A model generated the notes under the pieces. That model was not told the origin of the DNA. It worked only from the letters and a program-made list of their open reading frames with translations, and ran no database searches. A program made the translations under genes and the position numbers. A stretch of 64,000 nt of DNA from a bacterium (GTDB lineage Bacteria; Hinthialibacterota; Hinthialibacteria; H5-UNCL2): NCBI GenBank assembly GCA_015075175.1, contig JABTUV010000009.1:62001-126000 (forward strand), read 5' to 3'. The stretch's first letter is position 1; each line of letters opens with the position of its first letter. Shown here piece by piece: positions 25,890 through 35,005 of this stretch.

Positions 25890-26027
25890 GCCGGGCTCCC
25901 TTCGCGCGGATGATGGAGAGGGATGATAGAGACCGGCGAGGGAGAGGGGAAGGGGGTTTGTGCCGCCCGTCCCCCAGGCATGGGGAGTCGAGCTACGAGG
26001 GACAGTTCGCGGGTGAATGCAGGTTGC
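25681..26027. repeat. Inverted segmental duplication, copy 1
   Basis: About 347 bp, nearly identical in inverse orientation to 50170-50510. The left edge coincides exactly with the stop of the IS3 orfA fragment. The right edge lies inside the last codons of the FGE-sulfatase gene. Differences between the copies are small indels in C or G runs and a few substitutions around the gap before the TTG. Confidence 0.92.
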
Positions 26028-28335
26028 TGACGCTCATCTCCTCCAGCCCGAACGTCGGCGTCGGCGTCGGGGTGTGAGTATAGGTGGGCGTGGCCGTCCA
26101 CGTCAGCGTCGGCGTGAGAGTTGGTGGGGTGGCTGACTCGACCGTCCGTACCACACGGAAGCCAGTATAGTCGCGTCCATACGTGGTGTAGCCGACGCCA
26201 CGACCTGCCGAGCGGCACCCACTCGCGTAGAAACCCCAGGCGCCACCCCGAATCTGGTGGTAGCTGGGATCCCCCGTTGTCCATGCGCTTCCATCCACGG
26301 GTGCGCCCACGTAATCGCGATTGCGCCAGTCTTCGCACCACTCAGCCACGTTCCCGCTCATGTCATGGAGCCCCCACCCGTTGGGCAGCTTGAGCCCTAC
26401 CACGTGACCATACGGCTCACCGACAAGAGTTGTATTGTCCCGATACCATGCGAAGTCATTGATTTTCGTTTCGCTCAGATCGTCGCCCCAATAGTACGAC
26501 GTGATAGACGTCGCCCGGCATGCGTATTCCCATTCCGCCTCGCTTGGCAGGCGGAATGATCCCTGCCCCAAGGCATTGAGCCTTTCCAGAAAACCAGTCG
26601 CATCCCGGATGTCATTCCACGACACGTGGACCGCAGGGCTGTCCGGGTCGCTGAGAACACCGTCCCGTCCCAACCAAGGCGCAGTACCCATGACGGCTTC
26701 CCACTGCGCCTTGGTGATTTCATGTTTGCCCAGGTAGAAGTCGTAACCGATGTCGACCCGGTGCCGGGGATCCTCGGAGGGATAACCACCACCTTCGTCC
26801 GGACCGTGGCCCATCGTGAAGCGCCCGGCGGGAATCTTCACCAGCATCAAGGGAGTAGCGTCCTGCGGCAGGCCGGGAAGATCAATGATGATCTCTTCCT
26901 GGCTTCCGGAAGCGACGGTATAGCTGGCATGCTGCGACTTCACATACGGAGTCTGGCTGGTGACGCGAACGAAGGCTTCATAGCTTCCCGGTTCACCGGT
27001 GGGAAAGCTGTTGTACGGCAGTATCAGCGCCTCACCGTCAACCATAGGTACGATGAACGGGCCGCTGTCGTGCTGAAGAATCCCATCCCGAAGTGTGACC
27101 CAGTGGTATTCCACCGGTCCGCTGCCCGAACCGAAAAGCGCGCCATCATTGGATACCCTGCCCCCCTGCCACGTGGTGGACGGCGAAAATGAATCGACCG
27201 AGACGGAATCCACGCGGGCCGGCGCCGACTCTACCTCCCGCACAATGCGCAAACCGGAAAATTCGCCGCCGCGAGCGGGAGAGTCGTAGTCCCGGTGCGC
27301 CGAACGGCAGATGTAGTCCGAAACCGCGAAATCGCCGCCGCGACGCACCCGGTAACCGCTGTCTCCGGATGTCCAGGCGCTTCCATCGGCGGGCGCGCCC
27401 TGGTAACTCTCATTCCACCAGTCCTCACACCACTCCCACACGTTGCCGCTCATATCGTGGAGTCCCCACGCGTTGGCAAGCTTCAGCCCGACGACGTGGG
27501 CGTATGATTCGCCTGCCTTCCATGCGTTCCAGTAGTACCATGCGTAATTGCCGATCTGAGTACCGGCGGAATCGTCGCCCCAATAGTACCGCGTGGTCGT
27601 GCCGGCGCGGCAGGCGTATTCCCACTCCGCCTCGCTGGGCAAACGGAACTTGCCGCTACCCAATAGATTCAATTTGTAGAGGAAGCCGTTGGTACCGTGG
27701 ACGCGATACCAGCTGAGGCAAATCGCCGGGCTGTTCGGATCATGGAGCACGTGAACCGCCTGACCCTGCCAGGGCGCCGCGCCCATTACTGCCTGCCACT
27801 GCGCTTTGGTGATCTCGTATTTCCCGATGTAGAAGTCGTGGCCGATATCTACCCGGTGCTGGGGTTCTTCATTGCTGGCGCCGAGTATTTCACCGGCGTA
27901 ATGGCCCATCATAAAGCTGCCGGCGGGAATCCGAACCATGATAAGCGGCGTGGCGTCAGCCGGCAGGCCGGGAATGTCGATGATGATCTCACTGGGTTCC
28001 GCGGTCGGCGATGGAGTCGGCGTGGAGCCGGGCGCGTCCGTCCACGTCGGCGTGTTCGTCGGCGTGGGCGTGGCAGTCCCGGTCGGGCTGGGCGTAAACG
28101 TGAACGTGGGCGTCGGGCTGGTGGCCTGTTTCCAGTGCTCGATGATGTAGAGCACATCGGCCTCATCGACGATGCCGTCGCCGTTCAAGTCGCCCGCACC
28201 GCCGCCCCCGCGCTGCCAATTCTCGGCGACGTTGAGGAGATCGCCGCCGTCGATGCGACCGTCGGGATACGCCACAAGCGCGCAAAAGAGTACGAGAGCC
28301 GCCGTGAGCGGAAGCGAGGGGAGAGGTCGCTTCAT
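25993..28335 (-). CDS. Secreted protein with dockerin-like module and two FGE-sulfatase domains
   Basis: 780 residues from MKRPLPSLPL (signal peptide). Next comes a dockerin-like pair of calcium loops (DGRIDGGDLLNVAENW, DLNGDGIVDEADVLYI), a Thr/Pro linker, FGE-sulfatase domain 1 (MVRIPAGSFMMG, FRLPSEAEWEYACRAG, GLHDMSGNVWEWCEDWW), an intervening Ig-like stretch, domain 2 (MLVKIPAGRFTMG, LHDMSGNVAEWCEDW, GFRVVRTVE) and a second Thr/Pro linker. FGE-like domains occur in formylglycine-generating enzymes and many non-enzymatic secreted proteins; activity is not assured here. The linker leads nowhere: the last ten or so residues come from the duplicated segment, so the C-terminus is probably truncated. 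Confidence 0.88.
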   Translation of the reverse strand: MKRPLPSLPLTAALVLFCALVAYPDGRIDGGDLLNVAENWQRGGGGAGDLNGDGIVDEADVLYIIEHWKQATSPTPTFTFTPSPTGTATPTPTNTPTWTDAPGSTPTPSPTAEPSEIIIDIPGLPADATPLIMVRIPAGSFMMGHYAGEILGASNEEPQHRVDIGHDFYIGKYEITKAQWQAVMGAAPWQGQAVHVLHDPNSPAICLSWYRVHGTNGFLYKLNLLGSGKFRLPSEAEWEYACRAGTTTRYYWGDDSAGTQIGNYAWYYWNAWKAGESYAHVVGLKLANAWGLHDMSGNVWEWCEDWWNESYQGAPADGSAWTSGDSGYRVRRGGDFAVSDYICRSAHRDYDSPARGGEFSGLRIVREVESAPARVDSVSVDSFSPSTTWQGGRVSNDGALFGSGSGPVEYHWVTLRDGILQHDSGPFIVPMVDGEALILPYNSFPTGEPGSYEAFVRVTSQTPYVKSQHASYTVASGSQEEIIIDLPGLPQDATPLMLVKIPAGRFTMGHGPDEGGGYPSEDPRHRVDIGYDFYLGKHEITKAQWEAVMGTAPWLGRDGVLSDPDSPAVHVSWNDIRDATGFLERLNALGQGSFRLPSEAEWEYACRATSITSYYWGDDLSETKINDFAWYRDNTTLVGEPYGHVVGLKLPNGWGLHDMSGNVAEWCEDWRNRDYVGAPVDGSAWTTGDPSYHQIRGGAWGFYASGCRSAGRGVGYTTYGRDYTGFRVVRTVESATPPTLTPTLTWTATPTYTHTPTPTPTFGLEEMSVSNLHSPANCPS

Positions 28336-28549
28336 GGCGGTCCTCCAAGCGGAAAACAAACTGCATCGCGTGTTCGGGTATTCGGGGAAGGACCAGAAGC
28401 AGATTGCGCCCCGACACGGACGTTCCGACGCGAGCCAAAAAGAGAAGTTCACAAGGGTATTCTCTTCCCTTTCGGAGGCTCTTGTCAAGGACCAATACGC
28501 CGCAGGGTGCAGCCGTGAGGATTTACGGCTTCGAGTGCCGTTGCGCGCA

Positions 28550-28640
28550 GGCTGAAGCCTGTACTCCGGATACAGTCGGAGTACAAACTTTAGTTTGCGT
28601 CTTGCAGGCCGAAGCTCGTACTCCGCGTGTTCCCGGCGCC
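28550..28640. repeat. Dispersed repeat, family D (gagtacaaactttagtttg)
   Basis: Small imperfect palindromes such as gcaggctgaagcctg and caaactttagtttg joined by tactccg. The same units occur at 39511-39600. The 28336-28549 stretch upstream of the FGE gene shows no recognisable gene and would hold its promoter. Confidence 0.6.
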
Positions 28641-28729
28641 TGTCATTTCGACCGCAGGGAGAAATCCTGCCTTTCGCGGGGGGGGTGGGGAAGAGGGAGG
28701 AAAGATTTCTCCCTGCGGTCGAAATGACA
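28641..28729. repeat. Family A inverted-repeat element, perfect 26-bp arms
   Basis: Arms 28641-28666 and 28704-28729 are perfect inverted repeats of the tgtcatttcgaccgcaggga core, around a purine-rich 37-bp loop. The sequence has ccgcaggg where other copies have ccgaaggg, changed on both arms, so pairing is conserved. It is MITE-like in form. It lies 66 bp before neuA. Confidence 0.9.
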
Positions 28730-28794
28730 GCGGGACTCCTCCCTGCGGTCGGCCCTACCCTTCTCTGCGTTCTCGTGGTAAATATAGAGACATC

Positions 28795-29517
28795 ATGACG
28801 CCTTCCACGCTCGCCGTCATCCCCGCCCGCGGCGGCTCCAAGGGACTCCCGCGCAAGAACCTGCGCCAACTGGCGGGGCGCCCCTTGCTCTCCTTCACCA
28901 TCGAGGCCGCAAAAAACAGCCGCCTGGATCGCGTCATCCTGTCGACTGACTCGGAGGAGATCGCCGACATCGGGCGCAAGTACGGCGCGGAGGTTCCCTT
29001 CATGCGCCCCGCCGAACTGGCCCGCGACCAGTCCTCCTCGCTCTCCGTGCTGTTGCACGCCCTCCACTGGGTGCGTAAGCACGACCGTTTCTTCCCCGAC
29101 GTGGTCGCGCTCCTGCAACCCACCTCCCCGCTGCGCACCGCCGAACACATCAACGAGGGCCTGGACATCCTTTCGGCGACCGGCGCGCGCTCGGTGATCG
29201 GCATCTCCCCCGTCGAGGAAATCCACCCTTATTACATGTTCACGCTGGCGGCGGACTTCCGGCTGCGCTACATCATGGACGTGCATCCGCGCCCCATGCG
29301 GCGCCAGGACCTGCCCCCCGTCTACCGCATCAACGGCGCGCTCTACCTGACCCGCAGCGACTACTACGACCTGCCGTTGGAACCCGACGCGCCCGTCTAC
29401 GACGCGACCCATCTCGTGGGACTGCCGATGGACGCCGTTTCCAGCATCGACATCAACACCCTCGTGGACCTGGAGCAGGCGGAGGCGCTGCTGCGGCAGC
29501 GCTCCCAATCCTCATGA
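28795..29517 (+). CDS. neuA: Acylneuraminate cytidylyltransferase (NeuA family)
   Basis: 240 residues. IPARGGSKGLPRKN is the CTP-binding signature, followed by STDSEEIADIGRKYGAEVPFMRP and LLQPTSPLRTAEHI. The enzyme activates a nonulosonic acid (sialic, legionaminic or similar) with CTP for transfer to a cell-surface glycan. The start is the ATG at 28795; the frame upstream is repeat sequence. It opens a four-gene operon in which each junction is a 4-bp overlap. Confidence 0.92.
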   Translation: MTPSTLAVIPARGGSKGLPRKNLRQLAGRPLLSFTIEAAKNSRLDRVILSTDSEEIADIGRKYGAEVPFMRPAELARDQSSSLSVLLHALHWVRKHDRFFPDVVALLQPTSPLRTAEHINEGLDILSATGARSVIGISPVEEIHPYYMFTLAADFRLRYIMDVHPRPMRRQDLPPVYRINGALYLTRSDYYDLPLEPDAPVYDATHLVGLPMDAVSSIDINTLVDLEQAEALLRQRSQSS

Positions 29518-30485
29518 GAGTCGCCGTCCTGTCAGCTACGGAGGTGGGTTACGACGCGGTGCGCGCGCTTCTGGAGCTGGGCGCGGAGGTCGTCGCCATG
29601 GTCGCCGTCGACGACGCCTACATCCTCGACTCCGGCCTGGATCGAAAGTATTTCGTCGATCTCTCACCCCTGTCGGTCGAGTTCGGAATCCCCCTCTACA
29701 CGACCGGCAGCGGAGATGACGCGGGACTGTGCCGGACTCTGGCGGAGCGGGCGCCGGACCTCATCGTCTGCGCCGGTTGGCCGTTCTACGTGCCGCCGTC
29801 CATCCTGGACCTGCCGCGGCTGGGCGTGATCGGCGCACATCCGAGCCGGCTGCCGGAGCGACGCGGGGCCTCCACCTTCTCCTGGACCCTCATCGACGAC
29901 CTGCCTTCGACCGCCGTCTCACTTTACTTTCTCAGCGAGGAGATGCACGCCGGCGATCTCATCGGCCAGTTGGAAGTCCCGCTGGAGCCTGACGATACCG
30001 TAGGCATGTTGCTGGCGCGCTTCAATCGCACCACCGTCGAGCTCCTGCGCCGCTACTATCAGCCGCTGGAGGCGGAGACGGCTCCGCGCGCGCCCCAGGA
30101 ACCCGCCCGCGCAACCTACACCCGCGCGCGCAAACCCGCTGACAATCGCATCCTCTGGCGTGACTCCTCGCGGCGCATCTATAACCTCATCCGCGCCGTC
30201 ACCAAACCCTTCTCCGGCGCCCACACCACCCTGCGGGGCGAGCCGCTCACCATCTGGAAGGCGCGTCCCATCTTCGGCGAGTGTTTCACCGATTTCTCTC
30301 AACCGGGTATGATCGCCCAAGTCTATCCCCACGACCGCGCCTTCGCCGTGATCACGGGCGACAACGCGCTGCTGGTCACGCTGGTGCAACCGATGCTGGG
30401 CGAGATCACCTCCGCCAGCCGCTTCGCGGAGGACGTGGACCTCACCGCGGGCGAGATGCTGGGCGAAAGGGAGGACTCGGCGTGA
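29514..30485 (+). CDS. Formyltransferase-like protein (Fmt family)
   Basis: 323 residues with the N-terminal formyltransferase fold (LIVCAGWPFYVPPSIL, IGAHPSRLPERRGAS, then SEEMHAGDLIGQLEVPL) and a C-terminal OB-like tail (RDSSRRIYNLIRAVTKPFSGAHT). The usual Asn-x-His active-site pair reads Gly-Ala-His, so the Asn is replaced, while His and the later Asp (AGDLIG) are kept. Between NeuA and NeuC, a sugar N-formyltransferase using formyl-tetrahydrofolate is more likely than Met-tRNA formyltransferase. The altered motif makes activity uncertain. Confidence 0.8.
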   Translation: MRVAVLSATEVGYDAVRALLELGAEVVAMVAVDDAYILDSGLDRKYFVDLSPLSVEFGIPLYTTGSGDDAGLCRTLAERAPDLIVCAGWPFYVPPSILDLPRLGVIGAHPSRLPERRGASTFSWTLIDDLPSTAVSLYFLSEEMHAGDLIGQLEVPLEPDDTVGMLLARFNRTTVELLRRYYQPLEAETAPRAPQEPARATYTRARKPADNRILWRDSSRRIYNLIRAVTKPFSGAHTTLRGEPLTIWKARPIFGECFTDFSQPGMIAQVYPHDRAFAVITGDNALLVTLVQPMLGEITSASRFAEDVDLTAGEMLGEREDSA

Positions 30486-31039
30486 GCGAGACCGTGCTGG
30501 CGTTGGGACTGTCGTCCATCGATCTGCTGCTTTTTGCGGGCGGAACGCTGCTCCGCCATCACGCGGCAGGCGACGACGTGGAGGTGCGCGTCGAGTCGGA
30601 GCTGGAGCCTCCCGCCGTGCGCGCGGCGTGGGAGAAGCTGGCGCAGCCCGGCCCGCGCTTCTTCGTCCTCCATGAACTGTCGGCGCTGTGGAGCGGGCTG
30701 TCGCCGACGATCGTCTATCTGCCCCAGGCGCCGTTCTATTGTCCCGAGGCGGCGCAACTCTTGCGCATGGTGTTGGCGGTCGCGCGCGAAGAGGGCGGCG
30801 GCGCGTTGCAGCTCCTGGCCTATCCCACCGAGGAGCTCCTGGCCTCGCCGGTCGAGCCGTTTGCGCCGCACGTGTACGTGGACGTCACGGCGCAGGCGGC
30901 GGTCAAGCGGCGCGGGCTGGCCGGCCTGGGCGAGGCGCGGCTCCAGCGGGCGGAGATCGAGGCCGCGCGCCGCGGCGCCGCCGCCGGCCTCTCCGCCGCC
31001 GAGGCCTTCACCCTCCTCTTCGAAAGGATCGCCCCGTGA
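30482..31039 (+). CDS. Degenerate PIG-L/LmbE-like protein
   Basis: 185 residues from a GTG at 30482 that overlaps the preceding stop. The N-terminus VLALGLSSIDLLLFAGGTLLRHHAAGD aligns with the PIG-L deacetylase start (xxxxGAHPDDxExGxGGTLL), but the zinc-binding His-Pro-Asp-Asp is replaced by Leu-Ser-Ser-Ile-Asp. The C-terminus (FAPHVYVDVT, RRGAAAGLSAAEAFTLL) also follows the family. The protein keeps the fold but not the catalytic metal site, so it is probably a non-catalytic partner in the nonulosonic-acid cluster. Confidence 0.7.
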   Translation: MSETVLALGLSSIDLLLFAGGTLLRHHAAGDDVEVRVESELEPPAVRAAWEKLAQPGPRFFVLHELSALWSGLSPTIVYLPQAPFYCPEAAQLLRMVLAVAREEGGGALQLLAYPTEELLASPVEPFAPHVYVDVTAQAAVKRRGLAGLGEARLQRAEIEAARRGAAAGLSAAEAFTLLFERIAP

Positions 31040-32187
31040 AACGCATCCTCGTCGTCACGGGTACGCGCGCCGAGTACGGCCTCTTGCGTCCCGTCATCCG
31101 CGCCATCGCCCGGCATCCGCAACTCCATCTGCAACTGGCGGTGACCGGCACGCACCTGGAGAAACGTTTTGGCTCCACCATCAACGAGATCCAACGCGAG
31201 TGGCCCGTGGACGCGGAGATTCCGCTGCAACTGGGGGAGGGCGAGCCTGGCGACGTGGCGCGCGCGGTGGGACGCGCCGTGCTGGGCATGGCCGACGCCA
31301 TCGCCCGCCTCTCGCCCCAGCTTGTGCTCGTCCTGGGCGACCGCTTTGAAATCCTCGGCGCCGCCGTCGCCGCCGTATACTCGGGCGTCTTTCTCGGCCA
31401 TATCCACGGCGGCGACGTCTCGGACGCGGGCTACGACGAGTACGCGCGCCACGCCATCACCAAACTGGCGCATCTGCACTTCTGCGTGTCGGAGAAGAGC
31501 GCCGAGCGCGTGCGGCGGCTGGGCGAGGATGCGCGCTTCGTCTTCAACGTGGGCGCGCCCGGCCTGGACACCATTCTGCACACGCCGCTGCCGGACTGGC
31601 GCGAGGTGCAAACGCGCTACCATCTTTCCGGCGCTCCGCTGGCGCTCTTGGTGCAACATCCCGTCAGCATCCGTCCCGGCGATGCGGCGCGCGAGTTGTC
31701 GATCACGCTGGCCGCATTGGAGGCGTTTCCCGAGCTGGAAATAATCGCGCTCTATCCCAACGCCGACGCGGGCGGGCGGGCCATGATCGACGTGTACGAG
31801 AGTCTGCCGGCCCGCCCCCGCTTTCACGTTCATCCCAGCCTGCCGCACGCGGACTATCTCGCCCTGCTCTCGCATTGCGCGGTACTCGTGGGCAACTCCA
31901 GCAGCGGGATTCTGGAAGCGCCGTCGTTTCGCGTGCCGGTCGTCAACATCGGGCCGCGCCAAGTGGGGCGCGAGCGGGCGGACAATATCCTGGACGTTCC
32001 GCACGATGCGCCCGCCATCCGCGCCGCCGTCCGCACCGCGCTTTCGGATCCGGACTTCCGCCGGCGTGTGGAGCAATGTAAAAGTCCCTACGGCGACGGG
32101 CATGCGGGTGAGCGAATCGCTACCCTTCTGGCCGATACGGCGTTCTCCGATGAACTCAGAAGAAAGCGGCTGCACTATGATGTTTAG
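31036..32187 (+). CDS. neuC: UDP-N-acetylglucosamine 2-epimerase, hydrolysing (NeuC family)
   Basis: 383 residues from a GTG overlapping the previous stop. ILVVTGTRAEYGLLRPVI at the start, LVLGDRFEILGAAVAAV, HIHGGDVSDAGYDEYAR and VLVGNSSSGILEAPSF are the NeuC signatures. The enzyme releases UDP while making ManNAc or a di-N-acetyl analogue, the precursor of a nonulosonic acid. The condensing enzyme NeuB is absent from this window. Confidence 0.93.
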   Translation: MKRILVVTGTRAEYGLLRPVIRAIARHPQLHLQLAVTGTHLEKRFGSTINEIQREWPVDAEIPLQLGEGEPGDVARAVGRAVLGMADAIARLSPQLVLVLGDRFEILGAAVAAVYSGVFLGHIHGGDVSDAGYDEYARHAITKLAHLHFCVSEKSAERVRRLGEDARFVFNVGAPGLDTILHTPLPDWREVQTRYHLSGAPLALLVQHPVSIRPGDAARELSITLAALEAFPELEIIALYPNADAGGRAMIDVYESLPARPRFHVHPSLPHADYLALLSHCAVLVGNSSSGILEAPSFRVPVVNIGPRQVGRERADNILDVPHDAPAIRAAVRTALSDPDFRRRVEQCKSPYGDGHAGERIATLLADTAFSDELRRKRLHYDV

Positions 32188-32431
32188 CACGAGAGGGACA
32201 CGCGCCGATTTTAGGACTAACATGCACGCGAGCGCCCTTCTTCATACTCCCGGGTTCATGATTTACGCAGACGCCGTGGGGCGTAGTTGCGCAGCGTGCC
32301 GCGCCTTGAGCACTGCGGGCGTTTACAAGATTCGCGCCCGAGGTAGTAATCGGCGCCCGTCCGTCGGCAGCTCCCGGCCATCGCAAGCGATTACGATTGA
32401 GATTGCGTGTTTATCCTGAAGGAGGTCGGCC
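32188..32431. other. Intergenic region with a family B half-element
   Basis: Contains gcgtagttgcgcagcgtgcc near 32281, a family B half-site, and otherwise unassigned sequence. An AAGGAGG at 32419-32425 serves the next gene. No gene is visible. Confidence 0.5.
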
Positions 32432-32836
32432 TTGGTTCCACCGTCAAGTACCGCGCGGCTCCGGGTGCGTTACAGCGACATCGATGCTCTGGGAACCTAC
32501 TACAATTCCCGGGCGCTGGAGTGGTTTGAAGTCGCCCGCCTGCAGTGGCTGCGCGACGTGGGCCGACCCTACCGCGAGATCGAGGCGGCCGGATACCATC
32601 TGCCGGTGACGGAGGCGCATCTGCGCTTTCTGGGACGGGCGACGTTTGACGATGAACTCGTGCTCTCGACCCGCGTGCAGCGCGAGGGGCGGGCGGCGGT
32701 GCGCTTCCAGGTGCGCGTCACCCACGCCGAGACCGGCGCGCCGGTCTGCGAGGGCTATACCATCCACGCTTTCACCGATGCCGCGGGCAAGCCGCTGCGC
32801 CCGCCGCGATGGTTCCTGGATCTGTTGGGGGAATGA
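32432..32836 (+). CDS. Hotdog-fold acyl-CoA thioesterase (YbgC/4HBT type)
   Basis: 134 residues from a TTG start with AAGGAGG 6 nt upstream. RVRYSDIDALGTYYNSRALEWFEVARLQWL matches the 4-hydroxybenzoyl-CoA thioesterase signature, including the catalytic Asp; a Thr-Tyr follows Gly where YbgC proteins have Val-Val. FLGRATFDDELVLSTRV and the length are also typical. It hydrolyses acyl-CoA or acyl-ACP in the cytosol. It is a single gene here; in many bacteria ybgC adjoins the Tol-Pal genes, not seen in this window. Confidence 0.88.
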   Translation: MVPPSSTARLRVRYSDIDALGTYYNSRALEWFEVARLQWLRDVGRPYREIEAAGYHLPVTEAHLRFLGRATFDDELVLSTRVQREGRAAVRFQVRVTHAETGAPVCEGYTIHAFTDAAGKPLRPPRWFLDLLGE

Positions 32837-33156
32837 TGAGGCAATGAGGGACAGTCACCAGTTTTGACCGGCGCGTCCCGTCATGGTACGAGTTGTCTCT
32901 TTCAAAATCGGCACCTGTCCCTCGCCGGATCGCGCAGGCCGACCACCCATCCCGACAGTTCTGAGCGAAGCGCGAAGTCGAGGGGCGATCTTGAATGCGG
33001 CATTGTGGACTGCGGCTGCTTGCTGCCGCGCACAGCACGCTGCGCAACTACCGGCGCGCGCTTTATCCCCCAGCCCCTTGTTGAGGGGAGCCGATGGCCG
33101 CATCAAGTAAGTCCGCAGCATCCAGGCCGGGCTTCGAAACGCCGCTTCGCAGCGGC
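32837..33156. other. Intergenic region with composite C-B repeat
   Basis: At 33004-33056 a family C arm (gactgcggctgcttgctgc) is followed directly by a family B arm (cagcacgctgcgcaactac). The same composite order is seen at 38228-38275. The rest shows no gene that I can support. Confidence 0.6.
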
Positions 33157-34847
33157 TCAGCCCGGTCGGTTCCAGAGCGGCTGTCCCGCGAGGATCAGCG
33201 GCGGCCGAGGATGGAGCGCATCACGCGCGAGAGCCAGCCGTGGCCGCGGATGGCGCTGGGTTGCGTGTGGGCGGCGACGGTATCGGCGACGACGGAATCG
33301 GCGCGGTCCCAGTGTCGCTTGCGGGGCCGACGCTCCTTTTCGGCGTGGGTTCGGCGGGCGGGGCGTGCACGGGGACAGCCTCGGCGACCGCCACGGGTTG
33401 GGACGTGCCTTCACGCCGTCCGCGATGGCCCGCGCCCTCCGCGACGGCGGCGGCGTCGCCGCTCGGGCTGTTCCGACGTGGATTCGGCGGCGGTCGCGGG
33501 CAGCCTCGGCGCCGCCGGGCTCCGTCTCCATCCCGGCCCGCGCAACTTCCGCCTCGCCGCGGCGCCAGCCGCGTGACGCGCCGCCGCTTGCCGTCCCTTC
33601 TTCCGGCACGCGCTCGATCCCCAGAATCTTGTCCAGCGGAATGCGTGGAAACTCCCGAAGCGGAAGCGCGGCGACCGATCCGGCATGAAAATCTCCTCGT
33701 TGACCGGAACCACTCAATCTCCGCCCCAGGTGGGCCTCGATTTCCGGAATATTATAGACGCTCGAACCCGCCGCCAGCGTGATCGCCTTGCCGGTGTGCC
33801 CCGCGCGCGGTGCGACTGGATGCGATGCACGTAGTTGACCGCCTCGTTGGGCAGATCGTAGTTGACGACCAGATCGACCTCTTCCACGTGAATGCCGCGG
33901 CAGGCCACGTCGCTGGCGACCACGATGGGCAGGCTGCCGTCGCGGAAGGCCTCCAGGATGCGCATGCGGCGGTTCTGCGGCACGTCCCCCGTCCACATGG
34001 CCGCGGGCAGGCCGTTGTGATACAGCGCGAAGGCGACCCGCTCCACGTCCCGCTTCTGGTTGCAGAAGATCAGCGCCCGCCGGGGATGCTCCGTCGCCAG
34101 AATGCCCAGCAGCGCCGGAATCCGCTCCTCCCTCTTGAGGTGGTACATTTCCTCCTCGACCTGGTCCACCGTCACCTGGTCGGGCGCCACCAGGACCTCG
34201 ACGTAGTCGGGCATGAACTCGTAGGCGAGGCGCTTGACTTCGGGCGTGAGCGTGGCGCTGTAGAGCTGCGTGTGGATGTCGCGGTCGGTCGGCAGCTTGG
34301 CGCGCAGGTAGCGCACGTCGGGAATGAAGCCCATGTCGAACATGCGGTCGGCCTCGTCGATCACTAGCACCTCGATGGAGTCGACAGAGATGCGGCGGTT
34401 CTTGTAGAAATCGATGAGGCGGCCGGGGGTGGCGACGAGAATGTCGCAGGCGGGCAGGTCGCGCTCCTGCTGCTCGTAGCCCACGCCGCCGTAGACCGCG
34501 ACCACGGAGAGCTTGCAATGGCGGCCGAGCAGCGCGGCTTCCTTGGCGATCTGGTCGGCGAGTTCGCGCGTCGGCGCCAGCACCAGGGCGCGGGGACGGG
34601 AAATATCTCGGGGCGTCCGACCCCCTCCCGCCTCGTGGTCCGGGCGGGGACGGCTCAAGAGCCGCGTCAATATACCGATCACGAACACGGCGGTCTTGCC
34701 GGTCCCCGTCTGGGCCTGGGCGGCTACGTTGCGTCCCGCCAGGAGCTCCGGCAGGGTCTCTTCCTGGACGGGGGTGCAACGCTCAAAACCGGCGTCGCGG
34801 ATGCCGGCCAATACCGGCTCAGGCAGGCCCAAAACGTCAAATCTCAA
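33157..34847 (-). CDS. DEAD-box RNA helicase with frame breaks in the C-terminal third
   Basis: All core motifs are present: Q motif (CTPVQEETLP), I (AQTGTGKT), Ia (PTRELADQI), TPGR, II (DEAD), III (SAT), IV (LIFCNQKRD), V (ASDVACRGIHVEEVD) and VI. Motif VI is split: YVHRI in the first frame, then RAGHTGKAITLA in another (near 33815). A third frame supplies VPVNEEIFMPDRSP (near 33700). A basic, Pro/Arg-rich tail follows, typical of RhlB/RhlE-like proteins, whose true stop (about 33220-33160) is uncertain. It unwinds RNA in degradation or ribosome assembly. It faces the thioesterase gene. Confidence 0.85.
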
Positions 34848-35005
34848 GCGGGTGCACTCCTGGAGACTGCGGAAATCCGGGTCTTCTCACCGGAGGAGTA
34901 TACATCGGGCATGGATGGTAGGGAAATGAGCGGGGATCAGGAACGGCGTTCGACCGATGTGGCGTGATCGGACCTCGATCGGGTCAGGATGACCAGCGCG
35001 GCGTC

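Noticed and set aside
25993-29508. A single 1171-residue gene on the minus strand
   Set aside because: The upstream part is antisense to neuA and crosses repeats. The real protein starts at the signal peptide at 28335.
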